Assembly: GCA_934183145.1 (NCBI GenBank)
Contig: CAKPSA010000004.1
Location: 1-40,386 of the forward strand
Length of the DNA stretch: 40,386 bases
Source: an uncultured Veillonella sp.
GTDB taxonomy: Bacteria; Bacillota; Negativicutes; Veillonellales; Veillonellaceae
Direction: 5' to 3'
Positions 25,691-35,601 of the stretch are shown here, one piece after another; position 1 is the stretch's first letter, and every line of letters starts with the position of its first letter. Under the pieces are notes generated by a model that was not told the origin of the DNA, searched no databases, and was given only the letters and a program-made list of their open reading frames with translations. Position numbers and translations under genes: made by a program.

Positions 25691-26227
25691 TTACTTCTTC
25701 GTTAACTTCGCATTACCAATAGCTTTAATTTTCTTCAAGGACATGTTGCCTTCAAGTTTATCACCAGTTAATGTTATATCTTTACTGTTATAAGTAAAAG
25801 CAGATTTAGATGTCAACGTTTTTGTCTTATTATCAAAATGAAGTGCATCGGTTTTGAACTCAGCACCATCCGTATTTGTGGCTGTAACACCTTGATCAAT
25901 ATCGAGGGAATTACGATCACCTGTCAATACGGCATGAGGTGCTGTAATTGTTGTCGTTACATCATCTTGATAGAAAAGACCTTTTAAATTAGTCAGCACA
26001 ATAGCTTTTGTACGTGGGTCATATTCAATCTTTTCAGCTGATAATGCCCACACTAGCTTGCCATCTTTTTCCTCTTGTAAGTCAGCCCCTTGGAAGTTAA
26101 CAAGTTGTCCATTCTGATTTTGAGTGGAACCAACATCACCAGAGTCTTTCATAATATATACGATAAGACCAATCAGAGCCAACACTATAGCGGCCACTAT
26201 AGCAATTAATTTTTTATTGTTTTTCAT
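25691..26227 (-). CDS. lptC: LPS export protein LptC
   Basis: Inner-membrane-anchored jellyroll protein that takes LPS from LptF/G and hands it to LptA. The 178-residue protein has one N-terminal membrane helix (about 7-25) and strands with the LptC pattern (NFQGADLQEEKDGKLVWALS, about 44-63, then ALHFDNKTKTL). The length matches E. coli LptC (191). It overlaps the upstream acyltransferase gene by 14 nt and is followed by lptA and lptB. Confidence 0.9.
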   Translation of the reverse strand: MKNNKKLIAIVAAIVLALIGLIVYIMKDSGDVGSTQNQNGQLVNFQGADLQEEKDGKLVWALSAEKIEYDPRTKAIVLTNLKGLFYQDDVTTTITAPHAVLTGDRNSLDIDQGVTATNTDGAEFKTDALHFDNKTKTLTSKSAFTYNSKDITLTGDKLEGNMSLKKIKAIGNAKLTKK

Positions 26228-27146
26228 GTGCCCTCTCCCGTGCAGCTAGCTTCTTATCATAATCAATAATTTGATCCATCTTAGTCATCCAACGATGTTG
26301 GAACCATAGCCATTCATCTGGATGTTCACGGATAAATTGTTCCGTAACACGTACACATTCCTCAGTAAGACGATACATATCTGCATCTTCATCACCTGTA
26401 TCAACATAATGTAATGCTGGTAAAATGTGAACAATATGCCCACCTTCAGGTTTTCGAGATGCAAAAATTGGAACTACGGGAGAACCAAATTTTTTTGCAA
26501 ATGTAGCTGGCCCAATAACCGCTGAGGAATCTTGACCTAGAAATGGAACAGGCAAACCATGTATATATCCATCTTGATCGGCTAAGAATCCAAGTAATTT
26601 TTTCTTTTTTAAAGCCTTAGCAGCAGAAACGATTTCATTACCACCGCTAGCAAACACATCAAGACCTACCATCTCGCGATATTCATTCATGAGACGTGTA
26701 AATTGTGCATTAGGTTGTTTCTTAACAATTGTAGTAGATGGATAACCATGAGCAGCCATGGCAGCCCCCATCCATTCCCAGTTACCTACATGTCCAGTAA
26801 GGACAATGACACCTTTATCTTCTGCAATGGCCTCTTCTAAATGTTCGACACCACGCATCTCAATATTTTTATTGATAAAAGATTTTGTCAGGTTTGGCAT
26901 ATACAAGACTTCCATAACACTACGGCCAAGATTCTTAAACAATTTTTCAATCAACTGTTCTGCCTCTTGGTCATTCATATTCATGCCAATCTTTATATTT
27001 TTTATACCTCTAAGTTTTTGCTTCTTTGCTATTAGACCATATACAGGTCCTAAACTAGCACCTATGAGCAAAATGAGCTTATATGGCAGTCGGCAAACAA
27101 GCCAACTAATGCCTTTAACTAAATGGTATTGCCATTCGTTATTCAT
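26214..27146 (-). CDS. lpxL: Lipid A late acyltransferase, LpxL/HtrB family (copy 1)
   Basis: Adds a secondary acyl chain to Kdo2-lipid IVA at the inner membrane. With ATG 27146 it has 310 residues: an N-terminal hydrophobic segment and the HX4E catalytic motif in HVGNWE (His119, Glu124). Family motifs FLADQDGYIHGLPVPFLG and the C-terminal PDEWLWFQHRW follow. A GGAGGTG site lies 7 nt upstream of this ATG; an in-frame ATG at 27191 is inside kdsC and lacks a good site. Which acyl position it modifies cannot be read from sequence. Confidence 0.92.
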   Translation of the reverse strand: MNNEWQYHLVKGISWLVCRLPYKLILLIGASLGPVYGLIAKKQKLRGIKNIKIGMNMNDQEAEQLIEKLFKNLGRSVMEVLYMPNLTKSFINKNIEMRGVEHLEEAIAEDKGVIVLTGHVGNWEWMGAAMAAHGYPSTTIVKKQPNAQFTRLMNEYREMVGLDVFASGGNEIVSAAKALKKKKLLGFLADQDGYIHGLPVPFLGQDSSAVIGPATFAKKFGSPVVPIFASRKPEGGHIVHILPALHYVDTGDEDADMYRLTEECVRVTEQFIREHPDEWLWFQHRWMTKMDQIIDYDKKLAARERAHEKQ

Positions 27147-27159
27147 TCTGCCCACCTCC

Positions 27160-27681
27160 TTATTGTCCATGAGCATGGGCCTCTCGTGCATAATCTGCTA
27201 CAACAGTTTCCCATAGTCCTTGTTTTTTCAAGATATATTCTACAGCCTCTCTAACGGCACCATGACCACCATTGACGGTAGATATAAATTTAGCTAATTG
27301 TTTGACCTCCGGTACCGCATTGTTAGGTGCCATCGGTAGTCCTACAATTTGAAGAGCCCCTAAATCATTTAAGTCATCCCCCATATAGGCAATTTCTTCT
27401 AAATTGATTTGATGCTCTTTACAGAGATTTCTTAATGCTTCTGTTTTATTGGCATGGCCCATAAGTAGTGCATCAAAATGAAGCTCTTTAGCACGTCGCT
27501 CAACCATAGGAGATATCCGTGCTGTAATGATTGCAAGCTTAAGTCCTGCTTTTCGAGCTGCCGTTAATCCTAGGCCATCTTTCACAGAAAAAGACTTAAG
27601 CTCTTCTCCACTCGATGTATAGATTAGAGTTCCATCAGATAGTACGCCATCAACATCAAGAACAATCCATTGAATATTCAT
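27160..27681 (-). CDS. kdsC: Kdo-8-phosphate phosphatase
   Basis: Releases phosphate from Kdo-8-P in Kdo synthesis. The 173-residue HAD protein has no cap domain, as usual for KdsC tetramers. Motif I is LDVDGVLSDG (Asp9, Asp11), motif II is IITARIS, and motif III/IV is YMGDDLNDLGAL. The ATG overlaps the kdsD stop by 1 nt (TAATG). The order kdsB-kdsA-kdsD-kdsC puts the whole Kdo branch in one block. Confidence 0.96.
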   Translation of the reverse strand: MNIQWIVLDVDGVLSDGTLIYTSSGEELKSFSVKDGLGLTAARKAGLKLAIITARISPMVERRAKELHFDALLMGHANKTEALRNLCKEHQINLEEIAYMGDDLNDLGALQIVGLPMAPNNAVPEVKQLAKFISTVNGGHGAVREAVEYILKKQGLWETVVADYAREAHAHGQ

Positions 27682-28652
27682 TATACAATGCCTCTACGCA
27701 ATAAATCCGTAATATGAACAATGCCTAGACATTTATTATCTGTATCTACAACTGGTAATACAGTAATAGGACGCGGTTGATTTTTCTCCATTAAATGAAG
27801 AGCTTCCGCCGCTAATTTATCCTTTGTAATTGTACGAGGCATAGATGTCATCATATCCTCTACAGGCCATTCTAGGAAATTACTGCCTGAATCTAGGCCT
27901 CGACGGACATCGCCATCAGTGACAAGTCCTAACAAATGACCATCTTCGTCAATAACATTTGTAGCGCCTAAACCTTTTTCGGTCATTACAAAGAGTGCAT
28001 CTCGAACTGTTGCACCTTTGAATACCGTTGGATTATCTTCACCACCATGCATAATGTTTTCTACAGTCAACAATAGTTTGCGACCAAGAGAACCACCTGG
28101 ATGGAATACGGCGAAGTTTTCCGGTGTAAAATGATGTCGTTCTAATAAACATACGGCTAAAGCATCCCCTAATGCTAGAGCAACAGTAGTACTTGTAGTT
28201 GGTGCTAATCCCAAAGGACAAGCTTCACGTTCTACTTCAGCTAGCAATACAATATCAGAATTCTTAGCTAGTGTAGACTCTGGTTTCCCTACAACACAGA
28301 TTAATTTAGCACCAATGCGACGTAAGGATGGCAAGATACTGATGATTTCGCCTGTTTCGCCACTATTGGAGAATGCTAATACTACATCATCTTCTGTAAT
28401 CATACCTAAATCGCCATGCACACCTTCGCCAGGATGCATGAAGAGTGCTGGTGTACCAGTACTAGCCAAAGTAGCCGCAATTTTACGACCAATATGACCA
28501 GATTTCCCCATACCAGTACATACTACACGGCCCTTACAAGCCAAAATCATATTTACAGCATTTACAAAATTGTGATCCAAACGAGAACTTAATTCTTCAA
28601 TAGCACGTGCTTCCTCATGAAGTACCTGTGCCGCTTGTTCTAAAATAGTCAC
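27681..28652 (-). CDS. kdsD: D-arabinose-5-phosphate isomerase
   Basis: Converts ribulose-5-P to arabinose-5-P, the first step of Kdo synthesis. The 323-residue protein has an N-terminal SIS domain (about 35-170, with CTGMGKSGHIGRKIAATL and the catalytic-site HPGEGVHGDLGM) and two CBS domains (about 205-323). This is the typical KdsD/GutQ/KpsF layout; position among kds genes makes KdsD the best call. GTG start preceded by AGGGGCGG. Confidence 0.95.
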   Translation of the reverse strand: MTILEQAAQVLHEEARAIEELSSRLDHNFVNAVNMILACKGRVVCTGMGKSGHIGRKIAATLASTGTPALFMHPGEGVHGDLGMITEDDVVLAFSNSGETGEIISILPSLRRIGAKLICVVGKPESTLAKNSDIVLLAEVEREACPLGLAPTTSTTVALALGDALAVCLLERHHFTPENFAVFHPGGSLGRKLLLTVENIMHGGEDNPTVFKGATVRDALFVMTEKGLGATNVIDEDGHLLGLVTDGDVRRGLDSGSNFLEWPVEDMMTSMPRTITKDKLAAEALHLMEKNQPRPITVLPVVDTDNKCLGIVHITDLLRRGIV

Positions 28653-28664
28653 AAATAACCGCCC

Positions 28665-29483
28665 CTAACCTTTTACGATTTTATCAATAGCTACTAAATC
28701 TTTTAGCAACGCTTCAAAATTATCTAAGTATAACATGTTTGGACCATCGGACAATGCTTCCTCTGGATTATCATGTACTTCAAAGAATAGACCATCAACA
28801 CCACTAGCAACAGCAGCACGAGCCAAGTTTGGAACAAACTCACGATTGCCACTAGATTTAGTACCTGCACCACCAGGCAATTGAACACTATGTGTAGCAT
28901 CAAAGACTACTGGATAGTCGAAAGAACGCATAATTGGGAAAGATCTCATATCTACAACGAGATTATTATAGCCAAAGCTAAATCCACGCTCTGTAAGCAT
29001 AAGATTCTCATTGCCTGTTTCTTTCATTTTATTTAGGACATTTTCCATATCCTTAGGTGCCATAAATTGACCTTTTTTTACATTTACGCACTTACCAGTT
29101 TTAGCAGCACCGTATACAAGGTCAGTTTGACGACATAAAAAAGCTGGAATTTGTAAAACGTCCAATACCTCTGCAGCTGGTTCGATTTGCTCAATGGAGT
29201 GAATATCACTTACTACAGGTACATTAAGTTCCTTTTTAATAGAAGCAAGGATTTTTAGACCTTCTTCAAGGCCTGGGCCACGGAAGGAACCATAACTAGA
29301 ACGATTGGCCTTATCAAAAGAAGCTTTAAAGATATATGGAATACCTAAGCGTTCACAAATTTCTTTTGCCCGTTTACCAATAGCCAATGTACGGTCATAA
29401 TCTTCAATAACACATGGACCAGCAAGGACGAAAAGGCCTTTGCCGCCACCAACTGTAATATCTTTAATTTGAACTGTTTTCAT
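28665..29483 (-). CDS. kdsA: Kdo-8-phosphate synthase (3-deoxy-D-manno-octulosonate)
   Basis: Condenses arabinose-5-P with phosphoenolpyruvate. The 272-residue TIM barrel has FVLAGPCVIED (about 19-29), the substrate loop KASFDKANRSS and FDATHSVQLPGG. The family has metal-dependent forms (Cys near the N-terminus, CxE pattern) and metal-independent forms (Asn). Here GPCVIED keeps the Cys seen in many members, so metal dependence is possible but not decided. GAGGAG site before the ATG; 12 nt from kdsD and adjacent to kdsB. Confidence 0.96.
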   Translation of the reverse strand: MKTVQIKDITVGGGKGLFVLAGPCVIEDYDRTLAIGKRAKEICERLGIPYIFKASFDKANRSSYGSFRGPGLEEGLKILASIKKELNVPVVSDIHSIEQIEPAAEVLDVLQIPAFLCRQTDLVYGAAKTGKCVNVKKGQFMAPKDMENVLNKMKETGNENLMLTERGFSFGYNNLVVDMRSFPIMRSFDYPVVFDATHSVQLPGGAGTKSSGNREFVPNLARAAVASGVDGLFFEVHDNPEEALSDGPNMLYLDNFEALLKDLVAIDKIVKG

Positions 29484-30215
29484 TTATTTCTCCTCTTGCT
29501 CGTAAATTGCATTTACACGAGCTAAGTCTTCAGGTGTATCGACACCGATAAATCGTTTATCTGTAAGAATAACACGAATCGTATAACCATTTTCAAGAGC
29601 ACGCAATTGCTCTAATGATTCTGTTTGCTCCGCTGGTGTTGGTTCCATTTTTGCATAGTTTAACAAAAAATCTCTACGATATGCATAGATGCCAATATGT
29701 TTTAATGGAGCACGTACAAAATCATGGCGTGGATATGGGATTAAGGATCTAGAGAAATACATCGCATCATTGCGATTATTTAAAATAACCTTTACCGCTG
29801 ATGGTTCATCATATTCCTCTTCCAATAAAGGGGTCGCTACAGTTGCCATCTGTAAGTTTGGATCGTCTTCAAAAAGTTGAGCCAAGTCATCAATAAGTTT
29901 TGGCTCAATCATAGGTTCATCACCTTGGACATTAATGATGACATCTAAGTCTGTATAATGACTAGCAACCTCTGCCAAGCGATCAGTGCCTGTAGGGTGA
30001 TTAGGATCTGTCATCATAACAGCTCCTCCAAAGTTTTGAACTGCAGAATATACACGATTATCATCAGTAGCAACAATCGTACACTCCGTTTTTGTCGCTT
30101 GAGATACTCTTGCATAAACCCGTTCAATCATTGGTTTACCTGCAATATCCGCCAATGGTTTCCCTGGTAATCTTGTAGAACCATAACGAGCAGGAATAAC
30201 GCATCCAAACTTCAC
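29484..30215 (-). CDS. kdsB: CMP-Kdo synthetase
   Basis: Activates Kdo with CTP for transfer by KdtA. The 243-residue nucleotidyltransferase begins with IPARYGSTRLPGKPLADI (7-24), followed by VATDDNRV, PTGTDRLAEV and INVQGDEPMI, all signature KdsB motifs. It uses a GTG start with a GGGG site upstream. It depends on CTP, tying it loosely to the pyrimidine operon in the same window. It is preceded by a 44-nt gap after lpxK, with no clear promoter. Confidence 0.96.
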   Translation of the reverse strand: MKFGCVIPARYGSTRLPGKPLADIAGKPMIERVYARVSQATKTECTIVATDDNRVYSAVQNFGGAVMMTDPNHPTGTDRLAEVASHYTDLDVIINVQGDEPMIEPKLIDDLAQLFEDDPNLQMATVATPLLEEEYDEPSAVKVILNNRNDAMYFSRSLIPYPRHDFVRAPLKHIGIYAYRRDFLLNYAKMEPTPAEQTESLEQLRALENGYTIRVILTDKRFIGVDTPEDLARVNAIYEQEEK

Positions 30216-30259
30216 AATAAAACCCCATTTCTGTTATTCGTGTATCTTATTATTATACA

Positions 30260-31372
30260 CTAAATCTCTAAATTTTCTATGAATTCTTGCTTTCCAGAGA
30301 CAAACTCAATCCCTATGGATAGCACGAGAATCGGTATTTTTAAGTCTTCAATTGCATGCAACTGACTTAACTTCACCGCATCTTTTTCAGTAATGCAAAT
30401 AGCGTCTGCCTGATGAGCAAATGCCTCTTTCCAAATATCTACAACATCATCATTTTCAAAATTATGATGATCACCAAAAGGCATTGTATGGACCACATTA
30501 TATCCACAATCGGTCAATGTTTGTGTAAAAGATTGAGGATTTCCAATCCCACTAACCGCCATAACTCGATGATGCTCATAGGTACCAACAGGAGAACCCT
30601 CTCCCCCATTAGCCCACTCATCTAATGTATACATACATTGAGGCTTGTGAATTGTTTCATAAACAGGTGTATTAGGCAACATATGTGCTAAGCGCTTACG
30701 AATTCCAGAAACAACACCAGACGCCACTTGATCAACCTTTGTCAGTATAATTATATTAGCTCGTTGTAAACCACTAAGCGGTTCGCGTAATAAACCTCTA
30801 GGCAATACATGGTCATAACCAAATGGATTAGACGCATCAATGAGAACGATATCAATATCTCGGGCTAATGCGCGATGTTGAAAACCATCATCCATAACTA
30901 AACAATCTGCTCCGAGCTCATCTATAGCAATTTGTGCCGATAAAGCTCGTTCGCGACCGATAATTACATTGGACTTTTGTAATACCTTAGCCAATAGCCA
31001 AGCTTCATCACCACTGATAGATGGCTCTACTAACATTGCTCCATCTTTGGAAATAATTATATTTTTCTTGTTATCTTCAGCTCGATAGCCACGGCTAAGC
31101 ACTGTAGGATGAAGACCTTTTTGGGCGAGTACATCACATATAAATCTCACCATTGGCGTTTTACCAGTACCACCTGCGGTAATGTTACCAACACTAATAA
31201 CAGGTACAGTAACTTTAGTAACCCCTTTACCCGCATCAAAGCGATCATTTCGTATTGATACAGCCTTTTCGTAACCTTTACTTAGAAAGCCTAAGCTAGA
31301 ACGAGCTATATCACCTAGTATGGATTGATTTTCACCACTAACAATGGATTTGAATAATGATTCCCCACTCAT
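30260..31372 (-). CDS. lpxK: Tetraacyldisaccharide 4'-kinase
   Basis: Phosphorylates the 4' position of the lipid A disaccharide at the inner membrane. The 370-residue protein has the P-loop GNITAGGTGKTPMV (62-75), ILSRGYR-type LSRGYRAE, VMDDGFQHRALARDIDIVLID and a C-terminal ITEKDAVKL. The N-terminal helix (about 20-40) probably anchors it. AGGAGGAG lies 6 nt before the ATG. It is separated by 56 nt from kdtA. Confidence 0.95.
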   Translation of the reverse strand: MSGESLFKSIVSGENQSILGDIARSSLGFLSKGYEKAVSIRNDRFDAGKGVTKVTVPVISVGNITAGGTGKTPMVRFICDVLAQKGLHPTVLSRGYRAEDNKKNIIISKDGAMLVEPSISGDEAWLLAKVLQKSNVIIGRERALSAQIAIDELGADCLVMDDGFQHRALARDIDIVLIDASNPFGYDHVLPRGLLREPLSGLQRANIIILTKVDQVASGVVSGIRKRLAHMLPNTPVYETIHKPQCMYTLDEWANGGEGSPVGTYEHHRVMAVSGIGNPQSFTQTLTDCGYNVVHTMPFGDHHNFENDDVVDIWKEAFAHQADAICITEKDAVKLSQLHAIEDLKIPILVLSIGIEFVSGKQEFIENLEI

Positions 31373-31428
31373 AGGTGACTCCTCCTATTATGTAACATCA
31401 TAGATGAATGTAATAAATCATATCGATC

Positions 31429-32733
31429 TTATGGAACAATATGGTGTTTTTCAAAGAGTTGGCGTAACTCTTGTGTATTGCGTTGTGTTGCGCCGCGATT
31501 TTCTCTAATAATATCAAGGCAGTTTTGCCCCATTTCCATCGCCAAACCCTTATCTTTACATAAGCGCAATACCATAGCAGTTAACTCTTTGCCATTCTTC
31601 ACTTGCTCACAAGCATGACGAGAGTTTAATAAACCAAAAATCTCTTTGAAGTTAAACATATATGGTCCCACAAGAATTGGTTTCCCATGTGCGGCAGGCT
31701 CGAGAATATTATGGCCCCCAGTCTTAACAAGAGAACCGCCTACAAAAATGATATCCCCTAAACTATATAAACGACCAAGTTCACCGATAGTATCTAAAAC
31801 AACTACAGGTATTCCTTCATGAACTGGCTCTGTCATATCACTACGACAAATAGCATTCAATTCATAACGTTTCGCTAGCGTTTGTACATCATGACCACGA
31901 TATATCTCACGAGGTGCAATTAACAAACGAGCTTGAGGATATTCTTGTAAGACTTGTTTAAAGGTCGCAAAGATTGTTTCTTCCTCACCCTTATGTGTAC
32001 TACCAGCAATGATGATTGGATGATTATTACCAAAGCCAAACTCTTCAAGAAGAGATTGTTTTTCTTCAGCTGATACAGTGGCATACGTTTGGTCATATTT
32101 CATATTACCTGTTACGGTAATATCAGATGTTTTGGCCCCTAATACTTCAATATGCGCTGCATCAAATTTTGATTGCATACAGAAACGCTCAATGGAACGC
32201 AACATTTCTTTCGTGAACGCACTAATATATTTATAGCGTTTCATACTACGATCAGAAATACGACCATTAACCATCATAACAGGAATATTTTCTGATTGAG
32301 CGATACGCAAGAAGTTAGGCCAAATTTCTGTTTCTACAAGCAAGATAGCAATCGGCTTAATAATATGCAAAATCTTACGTGTCAAATACGGCAAATCTAG
32401 AGGGAAGAAAATAATTCCTTCTGCCTCAGGAATAATGCGATGTGCCATTGCATGGCCTGTAGCAGTTACAACAGATACTACAACAACCGCTTCAGGAAAT
32501 TCCTTTTTTACCTCTTTTACTAATGGACTAGTAGCTACAATTTCCCCTACAGAAGCAGCATGAATCCAAATAGCACGACGTCCTTCAATTTTCTTTAGTA
32601 GTGAGGCTGGCATATAGCCTGCACTCTGTTTGATACGCTCATAGAAACCTTCTTCAAAGGCAAGACGGTATAAAATAACCGGTATCAAGCCGATCCAATA
32701 GATTATGAGCAATACATTATATATCCAGTACAT
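31429..32733 (-). CDS. kdtA: Kdo transferase (WaaA)
   Basis: Adds Kdo from CMP-Kdo to lipid IVA. The 434-residue GT-B protein has an N-terminal membrane helix (about 3-22), the acceptor-site region EGFYERIKQSAG with its conserved Glu, WIHAASVGE, VETEIWPNF, and the C-terminal FVGGSLVKTGGHNILEPAAHGKP that binds the nucleotide. Whether it adds one or two Kdo residues cannot be told. AAGGAT site; starts 3 nt after the msbA stop. Confidence 0.95.
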   Translation of the reverse strand: MYWIYNVLLIIYWIGLIPVILYRLAFEEGFYERIKQSAGYMPASLLKKIEGRRAIWIHAASVGEIVATSPLVKEVKKEFPEAVVVVSVVTATGHAMAHRIIPEAEGIIFFPLDLPYLTRKILHIIKPIAILLVETEIWPNFLRIAQSENIPVMMVNGRISDRSMKRYKYISAFTKEMLRSIERFCMQSKFDAAHIEVLGAKTSDITVTGNMKYDQTYATVSAEEKQSLLEEFGFGNNHPIIIAGSTHKGEEETIFATFKQVLQEYPQARLLIAPREIYRGHDVQTLAKRYELNAICRSDMTEPVHEGIPVVVLDTIGELGRLYSLGDIIFVGGSLVKTGGHNILEPAAHGKPILVGPYMFNFKEIFGLLNSRHACEQVKNGKELTAMVLRLCKDKGLAMEMGQNCLDIIRENRGATQRNTQELRQLFEKHHIVP

Positions 32734-32735
32734 GG

Positions 32736-34466
32736 TTATCCTTTGTTGGAGAATTGAACGGAATAGAGATGATTGTACAATCCGCCATCAACAGCTAATA
32801 GCTCTTGGTGAGTCCCCTGCTCTACCAAGTGGCCTTGATTAAGTACAACAATTTGATGAGCATTTTGAACTGTGCTCAATCGATGGGCAATTACAAATGC
32901 AGTACGCCCTTTCATAAGGCGATCTAGCGCCTCTTGTACAAGCTTTTCACTTTCTGTATCTAATGCAGATGTTGCTTCATCAAGAATTAGAATACGTGGG
33001 TCTTTCAAAATAGCACGTGCAATAGCCACACGTTGACGTTGACCACCAGATAAGGAACTGCCTCGCTCGCCCACCACTGTGTCGAGACCATCAGGCATCT
33101 TCTCTACGAATTCAAGTACATTGGCAGCCTTAGCAGCTTCATATACTTCTTCATCAGTAGCATCTAATCGACCATACAAGATGTTCTCTTTAATTGTGGC
33201 ATTAAACAACACAGTTTCTTGTGGTACAAGCCCGATTTGTTCACGTAACGATTTAAATGTAACGTCTTTTACGTCATAACCATCAATCGTGATAGCACCA
33301 CCCGTTACATCGTAGAAGCGAGGTAACAAATTCGCCAGAGTCGTTTTGCCAGCACCAGATGGACCAACAAGAGCTACGCTTTCACCAGCCTTAACAGACA
33401 AAGTGAAGTTTTCGAGCGCTGTTTTTTCACCATCGTAAGAGAATGAAACATCTTTAAATTCTACATTGCCTTTAATAGATGGCAACGTAATAGCATCAGG
33501 TTTTTCCACAACATCAGTTTTAGTATCTAAAATTTCAAATACACGATCAGCTGCAGCCAATGCTTTTTGAATATTGCCGTACACTTGGCTCAATCGTTTA
33601 ACTGGGTTAGACAAGTTGATTGCATAAATTAAGAACGCAATCAAAGAACCTGCTGTAATAGTCCCTGTTACTACAGAATAGCCACCATACCAAAGGATGA
33701 CTGCCACCGCAATAGCTGCGGAAAACTCAACCATTGGACTTAACAAGCTAGTCAACTTAGTCGCTTTAATAACAGCTTTAAAGTTGCGATCATTTTCATC
33801 TTCAAAACGCTTCCGTTCAAAATCTTCACGGGCAAAAGATTTTACTACTCGAATAGCGCTGATAACCTCTTGTAAAAGTGCTGTAATGTCTGCCACACGG
33901 CCTTGTACATCATGACCTGCTACACGAAGCTTTTTACCAAACACATTAATAATTATCAAAACTACTGGAACCGTAATGAAGGTAACGAGTGTCAATTTCC
34001 AGTCAATGAGAAGCATGGACACCAAAGAACCGATAAGTGTTACAGATTCAGTGATAAAAGAAATCAAGTTATCTACCACAGCCGTTTGCAATGCAGCTAC
34101 GTCATTTGTAAGATTACTCATGATAACGCCTGTTTTACGGCGATCAAAATAGGATAAACTTAATTTTTGTAAATGATTAAAGATGGCCTCCCGTACATCG
34201 ATAATGACACGTTGTCCAATGTAAGACATATTATACGTTTGACCATAGGTAGCAAAACCACGAATTAAGAATATAAGAATGATTGCCCCTACAATTAGGT
34301 TTAACATAAACATATTCTTATCATCTAATACTTGGTCAACTACGTTCTTAATCAGCCAAGGCACTACCAAGTAGGCCGCAGCCGCAACGATCATGCAGAA
34401 TACTGCAAAAATCATGCGCTTATAATAAGGCTTTACAAAATATAAGAGCCTAGAATAACTATTCAT
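32736..34466 (-). CDS. msbA: Lipid A flippase, MsbA-type ABC exporter
   Basis: Half-transporter that flips core-lipid A across the inner membrane. With ATG 34466 the protein is 576 residues: six membrane helices (about 15-310), then an ATPase domain with Walker A GPSGAGKTT (about 366-374), signature LSGGQRQR, Walker B ILILDEATSALD and H-loop IAHRLST. GGAG lies about 8 nt before this ATG; an ATG six codons upstream lies deeper in lpxB. Many ABC exporters look like this; the position between lpxB and kdtA supports MsbA. Confidence 0.93.
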   Translation of the reverse strand: MNSYSRLLYFVKPYYKRMIFAVFCMIVAAAAYLVVPWLIKNVVDQVLDDKNMFMLNLIVGAIILIFLIRGFATYGQTYNMSYIGQRVIIDVREAIFNHLQKLSLSYFDRRKTGVIMSNLTNDVAALQTAVVDNLISFITESVTLIGSLVSMLLIDWKLTLVTFITVPVVLIIINVFGKKLRVAGHDVQGRVADITALLQEVISAIRVVKSFAREDFERKRFEDENDRNFKAVIKATKLTSLLSPMVEFSAAIAVAVILWYGGYSVVTGTITAGSLIAFLIYAINLSNPVKRLSQVYGNIQKALAAADRVFEILDTKTDVVEKPDAITLPSIKGNVEFKDVSFSYDGEKTALENFTLSVKAGESVALVGPSGAGKTTLANLLPRFYDVTGGAITIDGYDVKDVTFKSLREQIGLVPQETVLFNATIKENILYGRLDATDEEVYEAAKAANVLEFVEKMPDGLDTVVGERGSSLSGGQRQRVAIARAILKDPRILILDEATSALDTESEKLVQEALDRLMKGRTAFVIAHRLSTVQNAHQIVVLNQGHLVEQGTHQELLAVDGGLYNHLYSVQFSNKG

Positions 34467-35601
34467 TACATTTCTCCTTACCAAGGTTATATACCAGTTC
34501 CGCTACACGCTTTACGGCACCAGGTTCACCTAATTTATGATGTACTTCACGCAATTCGCTACGCATAGCTTGATTGCGCTCCACATCAGTCAGAAGAGGT
34601 TCCACAAGAGATACAATAGCCTCAGGTGTCACTGCATCTTGTAATAACTCAGGAATTACTTCTTTGCCAGCTACAATGTTTGGCAAACCTACATGCGTCA
34701 CATTGACGACCATCTTACCAATGCCATATGTAATTGGAGATACTCGATACAATAAAACAGTTGGTAACTCCATCATAGCTGTTTCTAATGTAGCTGTACC
34801 TGATGCGGCGAGACACACATCACAAATCTGCATCAAATCATAGGTATGATCTTCTGTAATCGTCACCGGAACTTTGTGAGCATCGATGAAAGTTTCTAGT
34901 TCACTACGATCGATGGTATGTGCGCGAGGCAAGAAGAATTGAATATCCTCATGGTCCGCCATCAATTGCTCACCACTTTTTAACATCGTATCTAGCAAGG
35001 ATAGCACCTCTTGCTTACGGCTACCTGGCATGAGCAATACTTTTTTAGCATCTTTACGAGCTCCAAAATATTCCTCAGCCTCTTCTTTGCTCATCGTAGG
35101 ATGTACGATATCCAATAGTGGGTGGCCTACAAATTCTACATCACATTTATATTTACGATACGCTTCAGCTTCAAAAGGAAAGATAGATGCTACCTTAGTG
35201 ACATACTTACGAATTGTATTGCCACGGCTACTATGCCATGCCCAAATCGTAGGAGCAATATAATAAAGAACGGGAATTCCCAATTCATGAGCTACAGCTG
35301 CTAGTTTCATATTAAAACCAGGGTAATCTACACAGACAAGAATATCTGGTTTTTCCTTCATCATGACACGTTTTAAGTAGGTGCGAAGTTTAAAGAATTT
35401 CGGTAGTGATTTTACAATCTCTACAATCCCTATAACGCCTAAATTTTTAATATCATATACGATGCGAACACCAGCGCGTTCCATCAAGGTACCGCCCATG
35501 CCAAACATGTCAACCGAAGGATCTATTTCTTTCAGTGCATTAGCAACACTGGCTGCATGAGTATCACCGGATGCTTCACCGGCAGAAAACATGACTTTCA
35601 T
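34459..35601 (-). CDS. lpxB: Lipid A disaccharide synthase
   Basis: Joins UDP-diacylglucosamine and lipid X (2,3-diacyl-GlcN-1-P). The 380-residue GT19 protein has the N-terminal SAGEASGDTHAA (6-17), YPGFNMKLA, YYIAPTIWAW and the C-terminal ASGTATLETAMM motif. It starts with TAATG overlap on lpxI, the enzyme supplying its substrate, and overlaps msbA by 8 nt. Confidence 0.97.
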   Translation of the reverse strand: MKVMFSAGEASGDTHAASVANALKEIDPSVDMFGMGGTLMERAGVRIVYDIKNLGVIGIVEIVKSLPKFFKLRTYLKRVMMKEKPDILVCVDYPGFNMKLAAVAHELGIPVLYYIAPTIWAWHSSRGNTIRKYVTKVASIFPFEAEAYRKYKCDVEFVGHPLLDIVHPTMSKEEAEEYFGARKDAKKVLLMPGSRKQEVLSLLDTMLKSGEQLMADHEDIQFFLPRAHTIDRSELETFIDAHKVPVTITEDHTYDLMQICDVCLAASGTATLETAMMELPTVLLYRVSPITYGIGKMVVNVTHVGLPNIVAGKEVIPELLQDAVTPEAIVSLVEPLLTDVERNQAMRSELREVHHKLGEPGAVKRVAELVYNLGKEKCNE